Positions 1 to 8,002 of a DNA stretch of 12,747 nucleotides are shown here, piece after piece. The translations under genes were made by a program, and so were the position numbers. The stretch comes from Bacteroidota bacterium (lineage in GTDB: Bacteria; Bacteroidota; Bacteroidia; Flavobacteriales; Crocinitomicaceae), in contig JAKQEZ010000534.1 in assembly GCA_029558435.1 (NCBI GenBank), positions 1 through 12,747 on the forward strand, written 5' to 3'. Within the stretch, counting starts at the first letter, position 1, and each line of letters opens with the position of its first letter. The notes under the pieces are model-generated. The model was not told where the DNA came from. It did not search any database and saw only the letters and a program-made list of their open reading frames with translations.

Positions 1-1034
1 GCTGCTTCTGTGGTGTCGCAAACAACGATAGATTCTTTATGATGAGCACCAATGGCGTTATTGGCCAACGAAGAAGTGATGCACGGAATTCCCATTGCCA
101 TGGCTTCCAATAATTTGTTTTGCATGCCTGTGCCTGTTTTCATCGGAGCGAGAAATATTTTAGCACTTGCATAAGCATCGCGTATATCGTCCATCCAACC
201 AGATACCGTAATGTTTGAATTTTGTTCTGCTAATCGCTTTACACGTGGATGTGGATTGGCACCAGCAATTAAAAATTGTGATACAGGAAAGGAAGGAAGA
301 ATTTCTTTGGCAATGTACAAAACAGCCTCCACATTGGGGGCATAATTCATGTTGCCTACAAAAACAAAATCGTATTTTTTTGGAAGTGAACGCGATTCAA
401 AAAATGAAGCATCAATTCCGTTGGGTACACATACAATTTCTGAACGGTTGGGATGAAAAATATAGCGTTTGTCTTGCTCTGAAATAATGGTTTTTTTATC
501 AAAATAATCAAACATCAAACGTTCGTAAACTTGCAAACGTTTGTATTCAAGTTGATAAAACCATTTGGAATACCAAGGAGATTTTTCTGCTCTTCGTTCA
601 AAACCTTTTGAAAAGGCATCCATGTAGTCCAGTGTTTTGGGGCAACCCATGTAATTTTTTGTATATTCAGCTGTGCGAATTAATTGCGAAAACAAATGAT
701 CGGGTTGCAAATGTTGTAACTGACGTTGAATTTTTCGCGCTACAAAATAATTGTAAAAATAGCCAACTTGTACAGGTTTTTTACCCAATAACGCTACCAA
801 TGAATTGAAAGCAACCGAAATTTTTGACAAACGATATACTGTGATTGTTTTGCAATAGTTGGCCAATTCATTTTTACTACTGGTTGCAATATCTACATCG
901 CTCAAGGCAATTAAATGAATTTCATAGTGTTGTGCTAACTCTTTGATTTGATAGTACGAGCGCAATTTATCGCCTTTTTCTAATGGAAAAGGAAATCTGG
1001 AAAGCACTACAACTAATTTGGGTAAATTATTCAT
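1..1034 (-). CDS. Glycosyltransferase family 4 protein (3' end outside window)
   Basis: Partial gene read on the minus strand; about 344 codons are present and the stop lies beyond base 1. The N-terminus reads MNNLPKLVVVLSRFPFPLEKGDKLR, written here as MNNLPKLVVV followed by LSRFPFPLEKGDK, a GT-B donor/acceptor-domain opening typical of GT4 sugar transferases. Near the window edge the C-terminal nucleotide-sugar-binding half is visible: FLAPMKTGTGMQNKLLEAMA with the conserved Glu, followed by MGIPCITSS. About 50 residues are probably missing compared with usual GT4 length. The predicted role is cytoplasmic transfer of a sugar from an activated donor onto a surface glycan intermediate; the substrate is unknown. 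The start ATG (1034-1032) overlaps the TGA of the upstream gene as ATGA, so translation is probably coupled. It is the last visible gene of the LptF/LptG-GT9-GT4-GT4 series. Confidence 0.85.
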   Translation of the reverse strand, partial: MNNLPKLVVVLSRFPFPLEKGDKLRSYYQIKELAQHYEIHLIALSDVDIATSSKNELANYCKTITVYRLSKISVAFNSLVALLGKKPVQVGYFYNYFVARKIQRQLQHLQPDHLFSQLIRTAEYTKNYMGCPKTLDYMDAFSKGFERRAEKSPWYSKWFYQLEYKRLQVYERLMFDYFDKKTIISEQDKRYIFHPNRSEIVCVPNGIDASFFESRSLPKKYDFVFVGNMNYAPNVEAVLYIAKEILPSFPVSQFLIAGANPHPRVKRLAEQNSNITVSGWMDDIRDAYASAKIFLAPMKTGTGMQNKLLEAMAMGIPCITSSLANNAIGAHHKESIVVCDTTEA

Positions 1035-2233
1035 TTCAAAGAAGTTAATTTATTATACAAATCAACATAACCTTTGGTTACTATTGTATTTTCATATACT
1101 TGGTGTGCCAATTGTGCAGCTTTTTGCTCTATGTTTTTGCGGGCTTCTTCGTTTTCAAGGTAAAAACAAATGGCATCTACCCATTGTGTTGGCGTGTCGG
1201 CAATTACAATGTTTTCTTTATCAGTATAGGCAACGCCTTCTGCACCAATAGTTGTACTGATGATGCATTTACCTTCTGCCAATCCTTCAATGATTTTTAC
1301 ACGCATTCCGCCACCCGATAAAAGTGGAACCAACATTAATTGGTAGTGCTGTTTAAACGCCTGAGCATCGTCAACAAATCCATGGACAGTTGTGTTAGGA
1401 TAAGTTGCGTTTTTCAGCCAATCTGGGGTTGATTTTCCAGCAATATGCAACTGAACTGTCGGCTTTTTTTGCAACAACAGTGGCCATACATTTTCCAAAA
1501 ACCAATTTAATCCTTCAATATTTGGCATCCAATCCAATGCACTGATAGAGAAGATAGTATCTTGTTCTTGCTGAATTGATTGTTGAACTGAATTGGACTT
1601 AAAAAGCACGCCTACTGGAACAACGTCAATTGGTTTTGTTACATTTAGATTCAATAATCGATTTTTATCTTCAGGCGTAATGGCTGCAATTCCATCTGCT
1701 TTGTTGTAATAATCGGCTTCAAAACGCTTTAAACGCTTGGCAAGATGCGCAAAAAACCATTTTTTAAGTGGATTTTTTTCATTGATGGCAAGTCGCTCCC
1801 AAATAACGTATTCAATATTGTGTGGACGAACAATAATGGGCGCTTGAGAGAATTGACGAATTTTATCTATGTAATAAGCCACAAAAGCACCATCGATATG
1901 AATAAAATCGTAGGTGTTGTTGGTTAAAATGGTTTCCAATTGTTTTTCCACTTCCTTTGAAACAAAACGTTCAATGTTGTAGGGAATGGAACGAAACAAG
2001 AGGTTGGTCAACAATTTAAAAGGCGAAATAGAAGTATCAACAAAAACGTCAATTTGATTGCGAAAAAGGTGTTGCATTGCATCTGCAGGCTGACTGTGTT
2101 TTGGAGTGTTAATGGCAACTAAATCAACCGTGCAGCCGTTGTCATTAAGCCCTTTGGTGATGGTGTAAATGCCAATAGCACCGCCGTCTGTTGCAGGATA
2201 AGGTACGCGGTATGTAAGTTGTAAAACGTTCAT
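1031..2233 (-). CDS. Glycosyltransferase family 4 protein
   Basis: Complete 400-residue GT4 enzyme. The N-terminal acceptor domain starts MNVLQLTYRVPYPATDGGAI. Around residues 135-147 it has RPHNIEYVIWERL, a signature seen in many Bacteroidota GT4 proteins. The C-terminal donor-binding domain contains SALDWMPNIEGLNWF (231-245) and GGGMRVKIIEGLAEGKCII (307-325), whose Glu 316 matches the nucleotide-sugar ribose-binding Glu of the family. There is no signal peptide or membrane span, so it should act at the cytoplasmic face of the inner membrane. The ATG directly follows the TAA of the GT9 gene with no spacer, and the TGA overlaps the next gene by four bases. The neighbours point to polysaccharide or LPS assembly; the acceptor and sugar cannot be read from the sequence. 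Confidence 0.9.
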   Translation of the reverse strand: MNVLQLTYRVPYPATDGGAIGIYTITKGLNDNGCTVDLVAINTPKHSQPADAMQHLFRNQIDVFVDTSISPFKLLTNLLFRSIPYNIERFVSKEVEKQLETILTNNTYDFIHIDGAFVAYYIDKIRQFSQAPIIVRPHNIEYVIWERLAINEKNPLKKWFFAHLAKRLKRFEADYYNKADGIAAITPEDKNRLLNLNVTKPIDVVPVGVLFKSNSVQQSIQQEQDTIFSISALDWMPNIEGLNWFLENVWPLLLQKKPTVQLHIAGKSTPDWLKNATYPNTTVHGFVDDAQAFKQHYQLMLVPLLSGGGMRVKIIEGLAEGKCIISTTIGAEGVAYTDKENIVIADTPTQWVDAICFYLENEEARKNIEQKAAQLAHQVYENTIVTKGYVDLYNKLTSLK

Positions 2234-3316
2234 TTACAACTGTTTTTTAATTTCTCCAAAAATAGTTTGGGGCGCCAAATCTTTCATGCACGAATTGCCA
2301 TTTTTACAAGTTCCATCGAAATAACAAATGCATTCTTTGGAAGGTTCAACCAACACACCACGACCATAAAGTTCAAATTCGTGAGGGTTAAAAATGTTGT
2401 TCATCAACACAATTTTCTTTTGCAAAGCAATGGTAATGTGCATCGCCATGGTTACTTGCGTTACAATCAAATCCATTTGATACATCAAATTGATGAATTG
2501 TTGCAAATTAAAATAGCCCAAATAGGTTGCGCCTGTTGTTTGTGCAAGCATGCTGTTTTTTTCATGTTCTTGCTCGCCACCCAATAAAACAGGTTCATAC
2601 CCATTTTTTTTCAATAATTGGATGAGTTCAATCCAGTATTCATTAGGCCACAATCGTGTTGTCCAACGATCGCCACAACCTGTGTTTAAACCAATTAGTG
2701 GCTTACTTTTATCCAATTTCCAACGATAACCTTTGTCTTCGTGGTTATCAAAAACATATTCTTCGCCGTTAAATTCCCAGCCAACCAATTCAAAAATTTC
2801 TTGCACATACGATTTTGTATTTGCTTTGCTGACAGTGTCAAACAAGCCTGTAGAAAATTTATGATTAGCCAAATCGTTTTGTGGGTAGGGCACACCATTG
2901 TGGAGGGTGTATCCAAATTTTTTCTTTGCGTTGATGGTGGTTGCCAAAGCACAAGCGTCTTTGTCTTTATCCAAATTAAAGAGCAAATCAAACTCAACTT
3001 GTTGAATGTATAGTACCGATTTAAAATCGTAATTCAACACTTCTTCAATTGCTGTTTTTGGTAAAATTGCAGGCGATTGTGTCAACCACGTTACTTTTGC
3101 ATTGGGATAAGTTTCTCTAATCTTGCGTAGCAATGGAGTTGTGCGAATAACATCGCCAATTGCACCTAGTTTTATGATTAAAATGCGTGTTTCTATTTTG
3201 GTGTAAACTGGGCACGTTTGGCAAACATAGCCGTGTTTTTTATGTGGTAAACAAGGTAAATCTCCTCTGAAGTGGATGCAATCTGTGTGAACGAATAAAT
3301 CTCCAATTTGTGCCAT
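2234..3316 (-). CDS. Glycosyltransferase family 9 (heptosyltransferase-like) with two Cys clusters
   Basis: Complete 360-residue protein. Residues 44-62 (RILIIKLGAIGDVIRTTPL) are the GT9 / ADP-heptose:LPS heptosyltransferase opening. IGLNTGCGDRWTTRLWP follows at about 206-222, and a VTMAMHITIAL segment occupies the place of the usual GD(S/T)xxMHLAAAL donor-site motif. Two cysteine groups frame the enzyme: C13, C22, C32 and C35 before the Rossmann start, and C329, C331, C337 and C343 near the C-terminus. Eight cysteines in two sets of four suggest one or two structural metal sites, which is inference. It probably transfers a sugar to an LPS core or similar acceptor on the cytoplasmic side. It abuts the downstream GT4 gene (TAA then ATG) and lies 54 nt after the LptF/LptG-type gene. 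Heptose is not proven as the donor; Bacteroidota GT9 members vary. Confidence 0.88.
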   Translation of the reverse strand: MAQIGDLFVHTDCIHFRGDLPCLPHKKHGYVCQTCPVYTKIETRILIIKLGAIGDVIRTTPLLRKIRETYPNAKVTWLTQSPAILPKTAIEEVLNYDFKSVLYIQQVEFDLLFNLDKDKDACALATTINAKKKFGYTLHNGVPYPQNDLANHKFSTGLFDTVSKANTKSYVQEIFELVGWEFNGEEYVFDNHEDKGYRWKLDKSKPLIGLNTGCGDRWTTRLWPNEYWIELIQLLKKNGYEPVLLGGEQEHEKNSMLAQTTGATYLGYFNLQQFINLMYQMDLIVTQVTMAMHITIALQKKIVLMNNIFNPHEFELYGRGVLVEPSKECICYFDGTCKNGNSCMKDLAPQTIFGEIKKQL

Positions 3317-3370
3317 AAAATCTTTAATCAGCGCTAAATTTACAATTTTTATTGACTTTTAAGAATGAAA

Positions 3371-4837
3371 TCAATGTTTGTTTCTAAAAGTTATGGTTTT
3401 AAAGAATTTTTTCCAAGTATCTTTTTGCATTACTGGAGCATCGTTGGCAGCAGCATACATTAAAAACAAAGCAATAGGAGTGAGGATGATAGATGAAAAC
3501 CACATTCCTAAGAACGGACTAACGGTTTGCGATTCTACCAAACTTTCGCCCACTGTAATGAGTATGAAATACAACATAAACAACAAGGCTGCAATAACAA
3601 CAGGAGCACCAAAACCACCTTTTCTGACAATTGCGCCCAGTGGAGCACCAACAAAAAACAACACAATTATGGCGTAGGTAAGTGCAAATTTGCGATGAAA
3701 CTCCACCCAATAACGGTTAGAATTTTGTTTTAACGCAGTAAAATACTGGTATTGAACACCAATGGCATTGAGGCGGTTATCAATTTTTTGAATAGCTGAT
3801 TGATAGGCTAATTGTTTTTCTCCGGCTGTTAGTTGATTGAAGCGAATGGGCGTTGCAACCGTATCCACTCGTTCTTGTTTCAACGAATCGGTTAGTTTTT
3901 GAAAGTTTTTTGCTTGAAAATATTCGTGGCTGTTTTCAGTGTTACTCACAAATCCATCTACAATGGTGTTAATTTTTCTACTCATGGAGTCCAAGGCATG
4001 TTGAATTTGAAAAACAGTCAACATTTCATAATCGTCTTTAAAACTTTCGTCATCGCCTTTATTCATTGTAAAGCCAATCAATTCCACTTTATAGGTAGCT
4101 TCATCAAAGGTGGAGCGACGTGTTTCACGTTTGTAAAATTGATCCAAATTACGGTGTCCTTGCGCATCAAATGTAGGGGGGAGGATAGCCAATTCTTCAA
4201 TAATAACTCCATTTTTTAGGTTGAAGAACAGGTATTTACCATTATCTGATTTATACAAGGTTCCTTTTGCTGCTTTGATGGTTTTAAACTCGTTGGGTTT
4301 CGTTTTATCGTGAATGGTAATATCTTCCATTGAGCCATCTGGATTTTTTTTATTGGCCTTGATGGCATATCCGTCAATTTCTTTGGTATATACACCTGGA
4401 ACGATGATAGAAGCAATTTTTGTGTTTTGAAAATCGTAAATTAAAGAACGCCATTTGTAGTTAGCAACAGGAATAACATAGTTGGCAAACAAAAAAGTAG
4501 ATAATGCCAAAATTAAAACAATGGCTGTTAAAGGACGTAAAATTCTGTATAGCGACAAACCACTTGATTTTAAAGCTGTTAACTCGTTGAATTCGGCCAA
4601 ATTTCCTAGTGTCATAATAGACGAAAGCAACATAGCAAGTGGCAATGCAAGTGGAATTAAACTAGCAGAAACATAAAAAAGCAATTGAAGAATGTAAATG
4701 GTTTCAATTCCTTTTCCCATCAAATCATCGATATATTTCCAGAAAAACTGCATGATCAGAATGAACATAGCAATAGCAAACGTCACAAAAAATGGACCGA
4801 TAAAAGAGCGAATGCTAAATACAGTTAATCTCTTCAA
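3371..4837 (-). CDS. LptF/LptG family (YjgP/YjgQ) permease
   Basis: Inner-membrane subunit of the ABC machine (LptB2FG) that extracts lipopolysaccharide and pushes it along the LptC/A/D bridge. The 488 residues show three N-terminal membrane segments (about 12-32, 50-75, 103-123), a large periplasmic region (about 130-370) and three C-terminal membrane segments ending near KKFFKTITFRNKH. The stretch MQFFWKYIDDLMGKGIE (29-45) and LAEFNELTALKSSGLSLYRI (80-99), the coupling-helix region facing LptB, are typical of Bacteroidota members, which are longer than the about 360 residues of E. coli LptF. The start is TTG at 4837. No ATG exists between it and an in-frame TGA at 4879-4877, and the family N-terminus (MKRL...SFIGPF) fits this TTG. 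The LptF and LptG paralogues cannot be separated confidently here. It may be the first gene of the glycosyltransferase operon. Confidence 0.92.
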   Translation of the reverse strand: MKRLTVFSIRSFIGPFFVTFAIAMFILIMQFFWKYIDDLMGKGIETIYILQLLFYVSASLIPLALPLAMLLSSIMTLGNLAEFNELTALKSSGLSLYRILRPLTAIVLILALSTFLFANYVIPVANYKWRSLIYDFQNTKIASIIVPGVYTKEIDGYAIKANKKNPDGSMEDITIHDKTKPNEFKTIKAAKGTLYKSDNGKYLFFNLKNGVIIEELAILPPTFDAQGHRNLDQFYKRETRRSTFDEATYKVELIGFTMNKGDDESFKDDYEMLTVFQIQHALDSMSRKINTIVDGFVSNTENSHEYFQAKNFQKLTDSLKQERVDTVATPIRFNQLTAGEKQLAYQSAIQKIDNRLNAIGVQYQYFTALKQNSNRYWVEFHRKFALTYAIIVLFFVGAPLGAIVRKGGFGAPVVIAALLFMLYFILITVGESLVESQTVSPFLGMWFSSIILTPIALFLMYAAANDAPVMQKDTWKKFFKTITFRNKH

Positions 4838-4954
4838 AAGTGTTTTTCTTGCAAATTTAATGTTTCTTATGAGATGTCATTAATTAAATCAGAGTGTTTT
4901 TAACGTATTTTCTCAAAAAAACACTAGGATAAACACAATTATAATCACAAAAAA

Positions 4955-4983
4955 AGAGGTTAACAAATTTTTTGCCAACCTCT
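4955..4983 (-). terminator. Rho-independent terminator of the T9SS cargo gene
   Basis: The stem AGAGGTT (4955-4961) pairs with AACCTCT (4977-4983). An inner four-pair stem (CAAA with TTTG) closes the loop. Read on the minus strand, the hairpin is followed directly by a run of seven T. It lies 27 nt past the stop of the secreted-protein gene at 5010 and separates that gene from the permease cluster. Confidence 0.85.
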
Positions 4984-5009
4984 AAAACAATAAAAACAAA
5001 TTTTTAATT

Positions 5010-6830
5010 TTAATTTATAATCAATTTGCCACTTTTTCTTTGCCCATTATTGGCTTTAATTTGGTAGATATAAACGCCATTTTGTAACTGCTTGACATCA
5101 ATTTGTTTTTGGCTGATTTGCTTTACTTCTTCAGTATAAACATTCTTACCAGTTAAGTCAAATAGCTCAATTGTACCGTTGATTTGCTCAAAAAAACGGA
5201 TAATTACATAATCTTTTGCCGGATTTGGGAAAACAGAAATATCATTTAATTTTTCAATTTTTGAAACAGATAAATCATTTGCTAATTTGTTGGTAGTAAA
5301 ATTAGTGATAACTGGCTCGTTTGTATCAAAATAAATGGCTGCTTTATTTTTGATGATTGTCCCAATAGGTAAATTATCTTTTAAATTCACTTTAAATCGC
5401 ACAAAACCATGACTTTCAGGTTCGTTACTTGAACTATCTGCTAAATGAATATTAGGGAAATTAAACTTTACAACAGAGTCATTAATCCAAGTTGGAGTCA
5501 TGTTGTGACTATTCGCTAATATTTGCAAAGATTTCGGATCAATTGAAGCCGTCAATGTGTCTAATACAAATATATTTATCGCTTCGGCTGTTCCAGTGTT
5601 TTGAAAGTGAATGGTGTATGTAAGTGCTTCTGTTTCCATAGGAATAAGTCCTTCAATTCCAACTCCTTTTGGTGAAACTTCTTTAATATTTGGATCAAAC
5701 GAATTAACAATTGGAATGCCAAAATGCAAATGGTTGTTTGCAGGATTTACATCACCAGTTGCAACTGAAGTACTCAAATCAAACCAAAGTGTATCACCAA
5801 TATTAACAGAAAGGGAAGGGGTTAGGTGGATTCCTCCCAAAAACTGATCAAAATAAGGAGTATTATTTGCCAAGTTGTTCAGATTCGTAAAATTCCAAAC
5901 CAAGGTATCGCCATTTATGTAGTCAGCAGGATGAGAACTAAGCGTGGAATTATAGGTAACATTTTGGTCTAATTTTAGTTTTAACGTTCCTGAAACAGCA
6001 TCACAACCAATATTAAAAACTCGAGGTGATAATGTGAATGGAATTGCAGGACGTGCCGGAGTAGAATAATATTGAACATGTGTATCAAAATCAGCGCATT
6101 GCAAAGGAAAATCAACACCAGTTTGTGGTAGATTTGTAAACGAATAACTAGTTTGAAAACAAGGACTAGCTGGAAAAACAAAAGCATAGATGGATGGTAT
6201 GCTAACGGTATAATCAATTAAATGATTTTCTTGAACAAAAAATTTATAATTTCCATTCGCATTTCCATTAGAAAATGGATTTTGAAAAGGGTCGTAGATA
6301 TAATTCCCATTAATAACTGGCGTTATGTAGGTTATTCCAACATCACCTGAATTATTGATACAATCACCATTGTTATCAACATATATAAAACCTTCTACAG
6401 ATTTGTAAACACATGGTGTAAAATTCAAGGGTTCTTGTACTAAAATAATTGGATTATACATAGTATCTTGTTCACAAATTATTTTATAGACATCATTAGG
6501 CATTGCAAAAGAATTCAACATATTTCCATTAACACAATTATAATCCGATTGTACATTAAATCCTGTCATCACAAAGTTTGGTTGCCAGTTTACAGCACCA
6601 GTTGAATTAATTTCAGTATAAATTACTTGCCCATTAAAATCAATAAATTTAGCTTCATCATTTAAAGAAGAATTTGATATCAAAGCCACTGCATTGGCAT
6701 TAATGTTAACCGAACAATCATTGTCATTGTGATTGATAGATGTTCCAATAGTCATTAATGATATATTGGTTTGAGTGTTTGCATTAGTAAATATTATTGT
6801 GCAAACAAAAAAAGTTAATAGAGTTTTCAT
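5010..6830 (-). CDS. Secreted T9SS type A sorting-domain protein
   Basis: The 606-residue exported protein begins with a Sec signal peptide (MKTLLTFFVCTIIFTNANTQ; cleavage probably around 17-20). The middle (about 25-375) is Asn/Thr-rich, beta-strand-like and unrecognised, with ten cysteines between 39 and 276. Residues 377-516 are a DUF11-like/DUF7619-type repeat found in Bacteroidota surface proteins: SFDPNIKEVSPKG, LTYTIHFQNTGTAEA, SHGFVRFKV and AAIYFDTNEPVITN. Residues 529-606 form the Por/type IX C-terminal sorting domain (ISVFPNPAKDYVIIRF, IELFDLTGKNVYTEE, LQNGVYIYQIKANNGQ, GKLIIN). The protein is therefore expected to cross the outer membrane through the type IX system and be released or anchored on the surface. 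The function of the N-terminal region is unknown. It stands alone, with a terminator behind it and about 240 nt in front. Confidence 0.9.
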   Translation of the reverse strand: MKTLLTFFVCTIIFTNANTQTNISLMTIGTSINHNDNDCSVNINANAVALISNSSLNDEAKFIDFNGQVIYTEINSTGAVNWQPNFVMTGFNVQSDYNCVNGNMLNSFAMPNDVYKIICEQDTMYNPIILVQEPLNFTPCVYKSVEGFIYVDNNGDCINNSGDVGITYITPVINGNYIYDPFQNPFSNGNANGNYKFFVQENHLIDYTVSIPSIYAFVFPASPCFQTSYSFTNLPQTGVDFPLQCADFDTHVQYYSTPARPAIPFTLSPRVFNIGCDAVSGTLKLKLDQNVTYNSTLSSHPADYINGDTLVWNFTNLNNLANNTPYFDQFLGGIHLTPSLSVNIGDTLWFDLSTSVATGDVNPANNHLHFGIPIVNSFDPNIKEVSPKGVGIEGLIPMETEALTYTIHFQNTGTAEAINIFVLDTLTASIDPKSLQILANSHNMTPTWINDSVVKFNFPNIHLADSSSNEPESHGFVRFKVNLKDNLPIGTIIKNKAAIYFDTNEPVITNFTTNKLANDLSVSKIEKLNDISVFPNPAKDYVIIRFFEQINGTIELFDLTGKNVYTEEVKQISQKQIDVKQLQNGVYIYQIKANNGQRKSGKLIIN

Positions 6831-6898
6831 AATTATTAATTTATTATTAGTTTATTATTAATACGTAATAAAATACAAATTAGTTGCTTTGATAACAA

Positions 6899-6978
6899 TG
6901 TCCTATAATGTAATTGCGTTATGTTAAATAGCTTCGGAAAAATTTATTCTTTTCAAGAGGGGAGGAATAAAAAATAAT
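6899..6978. repeat. Right-end fragment of the intergenic structured repeat
   Basis: TGTCCTATAATG, then an eight-base spacer, then TTATGTTAAATAGCTT and an AAAATTTnTTCTTTTC... GGGG... AATAAAAAA tail match bases 8895-8976 of the full copy. The rest of the element, including the 121-nt core, is absent. This fragment lies beyond the terminator of the HU operon, so the HU block is bordered by pieces of the same repeat family on both sides. Confidence 0.75.
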
Positions 6979-6989
6979 TTTCTTGGAAA

Positions 6990-7055
6990 AAGAGAAGGTT
7001 CTTTGAAAACCAAAGCTACAAGTTGCAACTTCAATTTCCTAAAGAACCTTCTCTT
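6990..7055 (-). terminator. Terminator of the HU operon
   Basis: A perfect 15-bp stem is formed by AAGAGAAGGTTCTTT (6990-7004) and its complement AAAGAACCTTCTCTT (7041-7055), around a 36-nt loop. On the minus strand the descending arm ends in CTCTTTTTCC. It starts 14 nt after the HU stop codon. The loop holds a 12-nt palindrome, AAGTTGCAACTT (7020-7031), so the transcript can fold as a hairpin within a hairpin. Confidence 0.85.
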
Positions 7056-7069
7056 GTGTGTAGGGTTTA

Positions 7070-7342
7070 TTAATTTATGGCACTTGATAGTTCTGCGCCC
7101 GCTTTAAAACGAACACGTTTTTTTGGTTTTATCATTATCGGTTGCCCTGTCTGTGGATTTCGTCCTGTTCTTGCTTTGGTTTGATCCACACTAAAAGTAC
7201 CGAAACCGATTAATGTAACATTTTCACCTTTTTTCAATGATTCAGTAAAAACACCTATTAATGCTTCTAAGTTTCGTTTAGCTTCCGCTTTACTTCTACC
7301 TGTCTTCTTTGAAAGATTTTCGATAATTTGGGATTTATTCAT
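7070..7342 (-). CDS. HU family DNA-binding protein
   Basis: Complete 90-residue histone-like protein of normal family length. It opens MNKSQIIENLSKKTGRSKAEA, the two-helix dimerisation part. GENVTLIGFGTFSV (39-52) begins the beta saddle, and ARTGRNPQTGQPIMIKPKK (57-75) is the DNA-binding arm with the intercalating Pro in RNPQTG. It bends DNA and compacts the nucleoid as a dimer. It lies 12 nt after the lipoprotein gene on the same strand and is followed by a strong terminator, so it is probably the last gene of a three-gene operon. That is an unusual context for HU, which is commonly monocistronic. It may be an accessory HU paralogue tied to this block rather than the main chromosomal one; this is inference. 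Confidence 0.95.
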   Translation of the reverse strand: MNKSQIIENLSKKTGRSKAEAKRNLEALIGVFTESLKKGENVTLIGFGTFSVDQTKARTGRNPQTGQPIMIKPKKRVRFKAGAELSSAIN

Positions 7343-7354
7343 ATTGCTGATTAA

Positions 7355-8002
7355 TTATTTTGATTCTTTTTTATTTGCTTCCCACCAATCTTGCATATCC
7401 AGATTTAGCTTAACAAAAGTTATACTTGTTTTTGTATTGTTCTTTGCTTGTGTTTCCCATTCTTTGACCTTAGTCTTATTCAACTTTCCTGACCATTTCG
7501 TCCAAAATGCAACAACAACAAAATTATTGCTCTTGAGCTTTGACAATGTTTCAGTAGTAAGTTCCAAACCTCCTAAATCTTTGAATTTGCCTAATAGATT
7601 ATCTAATGTAGTTAAATCTGTAGTCTTATAAACAGTTGTATCATTCAAATTTTCAATAAAATCAAATGCACTTGCATTGCATGCCCATTCTTCTCCATAA
7701 GGCAAATACTCACCTTTTTTATTGAAGATTAGTACATCAGGAATTTTGTTTTTAGTTAGTAATAATGTAGGCTTAAAATCTGCCATATCAACACAAAAAA
7801 CATTTTCGGTTGACAGTTTCTTTTTTTCAAGAAATGATAGTATCGACTCTTTTGATTCAACCTTTGGTTTTTTTACACCATACATAACTCTTCCTATAGC
7901 ATTACACCCTACAAGAACAGACAAAACAAAAAAGGTTGCAGTACATAGTACTGCAACTCTAGTATTGAAAGAATACATGATTTTTTTTCTTTTACTTAGC
8001 AT
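7355..8002 (-). CDS. Lipoprotein with thioredoxin-like region lacking catalytic Cys
   Basis: The 215-residue predicted lipoprotein has a charged start (MLSKRKK), a hydrophobic segment and the lipobox L30-V-G-C33, so the mature protein should be lipid-anchored in the envelope. Residues 160-207 (VVVAFWTKWSGKLNKTKV, then TFVKLNLDMQDWW) look like the beta-alpha-beta core of a thioredoxin fold. The active-site position reads WSGK instead of WCxxC, so no disulfide redox activity is expected. The segment PDVLIFNKKGEYLPYGE (88-104) is also thioredoxin-like. The ATG at 8002 overlaps the upstream stop as ATGCTAA. A second ATG at 7978 would give a shorter signal peptide with Cys 25 as lipid site and is equally plausible. 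The gene sits between an unrecognised gene and HU. The family is not recognised beyond this; a binding or chaperone role is possible. Confidence 0.7.
   Translation of the reverse strand: MLSKRKKIMYSFNTRVAVLCTATFFVLSVLVGCNAIGRVMYGVKKPKVESKESILSFLEKKKLSTENVFCVDMADFKPTLLLTKNKIPDVLIFNKKGEYLPYGEEWACNASAFDFIENLNDTTVYKTTDLTTLDNLLGKFKDLGGLELTTETLSKLKSNNFVVVAFWTKWSGKLNKTKVKEWETQAKNNTKTSITFVKLNLDMQDWWEANKKESK

Noticed and set aside
215..808. Plus-strand frames opposite the first glycosyltransferase gene
   Set aside because: They lie antisense to a well-supported GT4 gene and show no domain-like sequence.
3356..3393. Imperfect inverted repeat around the stop of the LptF/LptG gene (ACTTTT / AAAAGT arms)
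   Set aside because: The stem is interrupted and no T run follows on the minus strand, so it is not supported as a terminator; it may be chance in AT-rich sequence.
6831..7069. CRISPR array, tRNA or rRNA in the intergenic regions
   Set aside because: No regularly spaced short repeats and no cloverleaf or rRNA-like sequence were seen here or in the other gaps.
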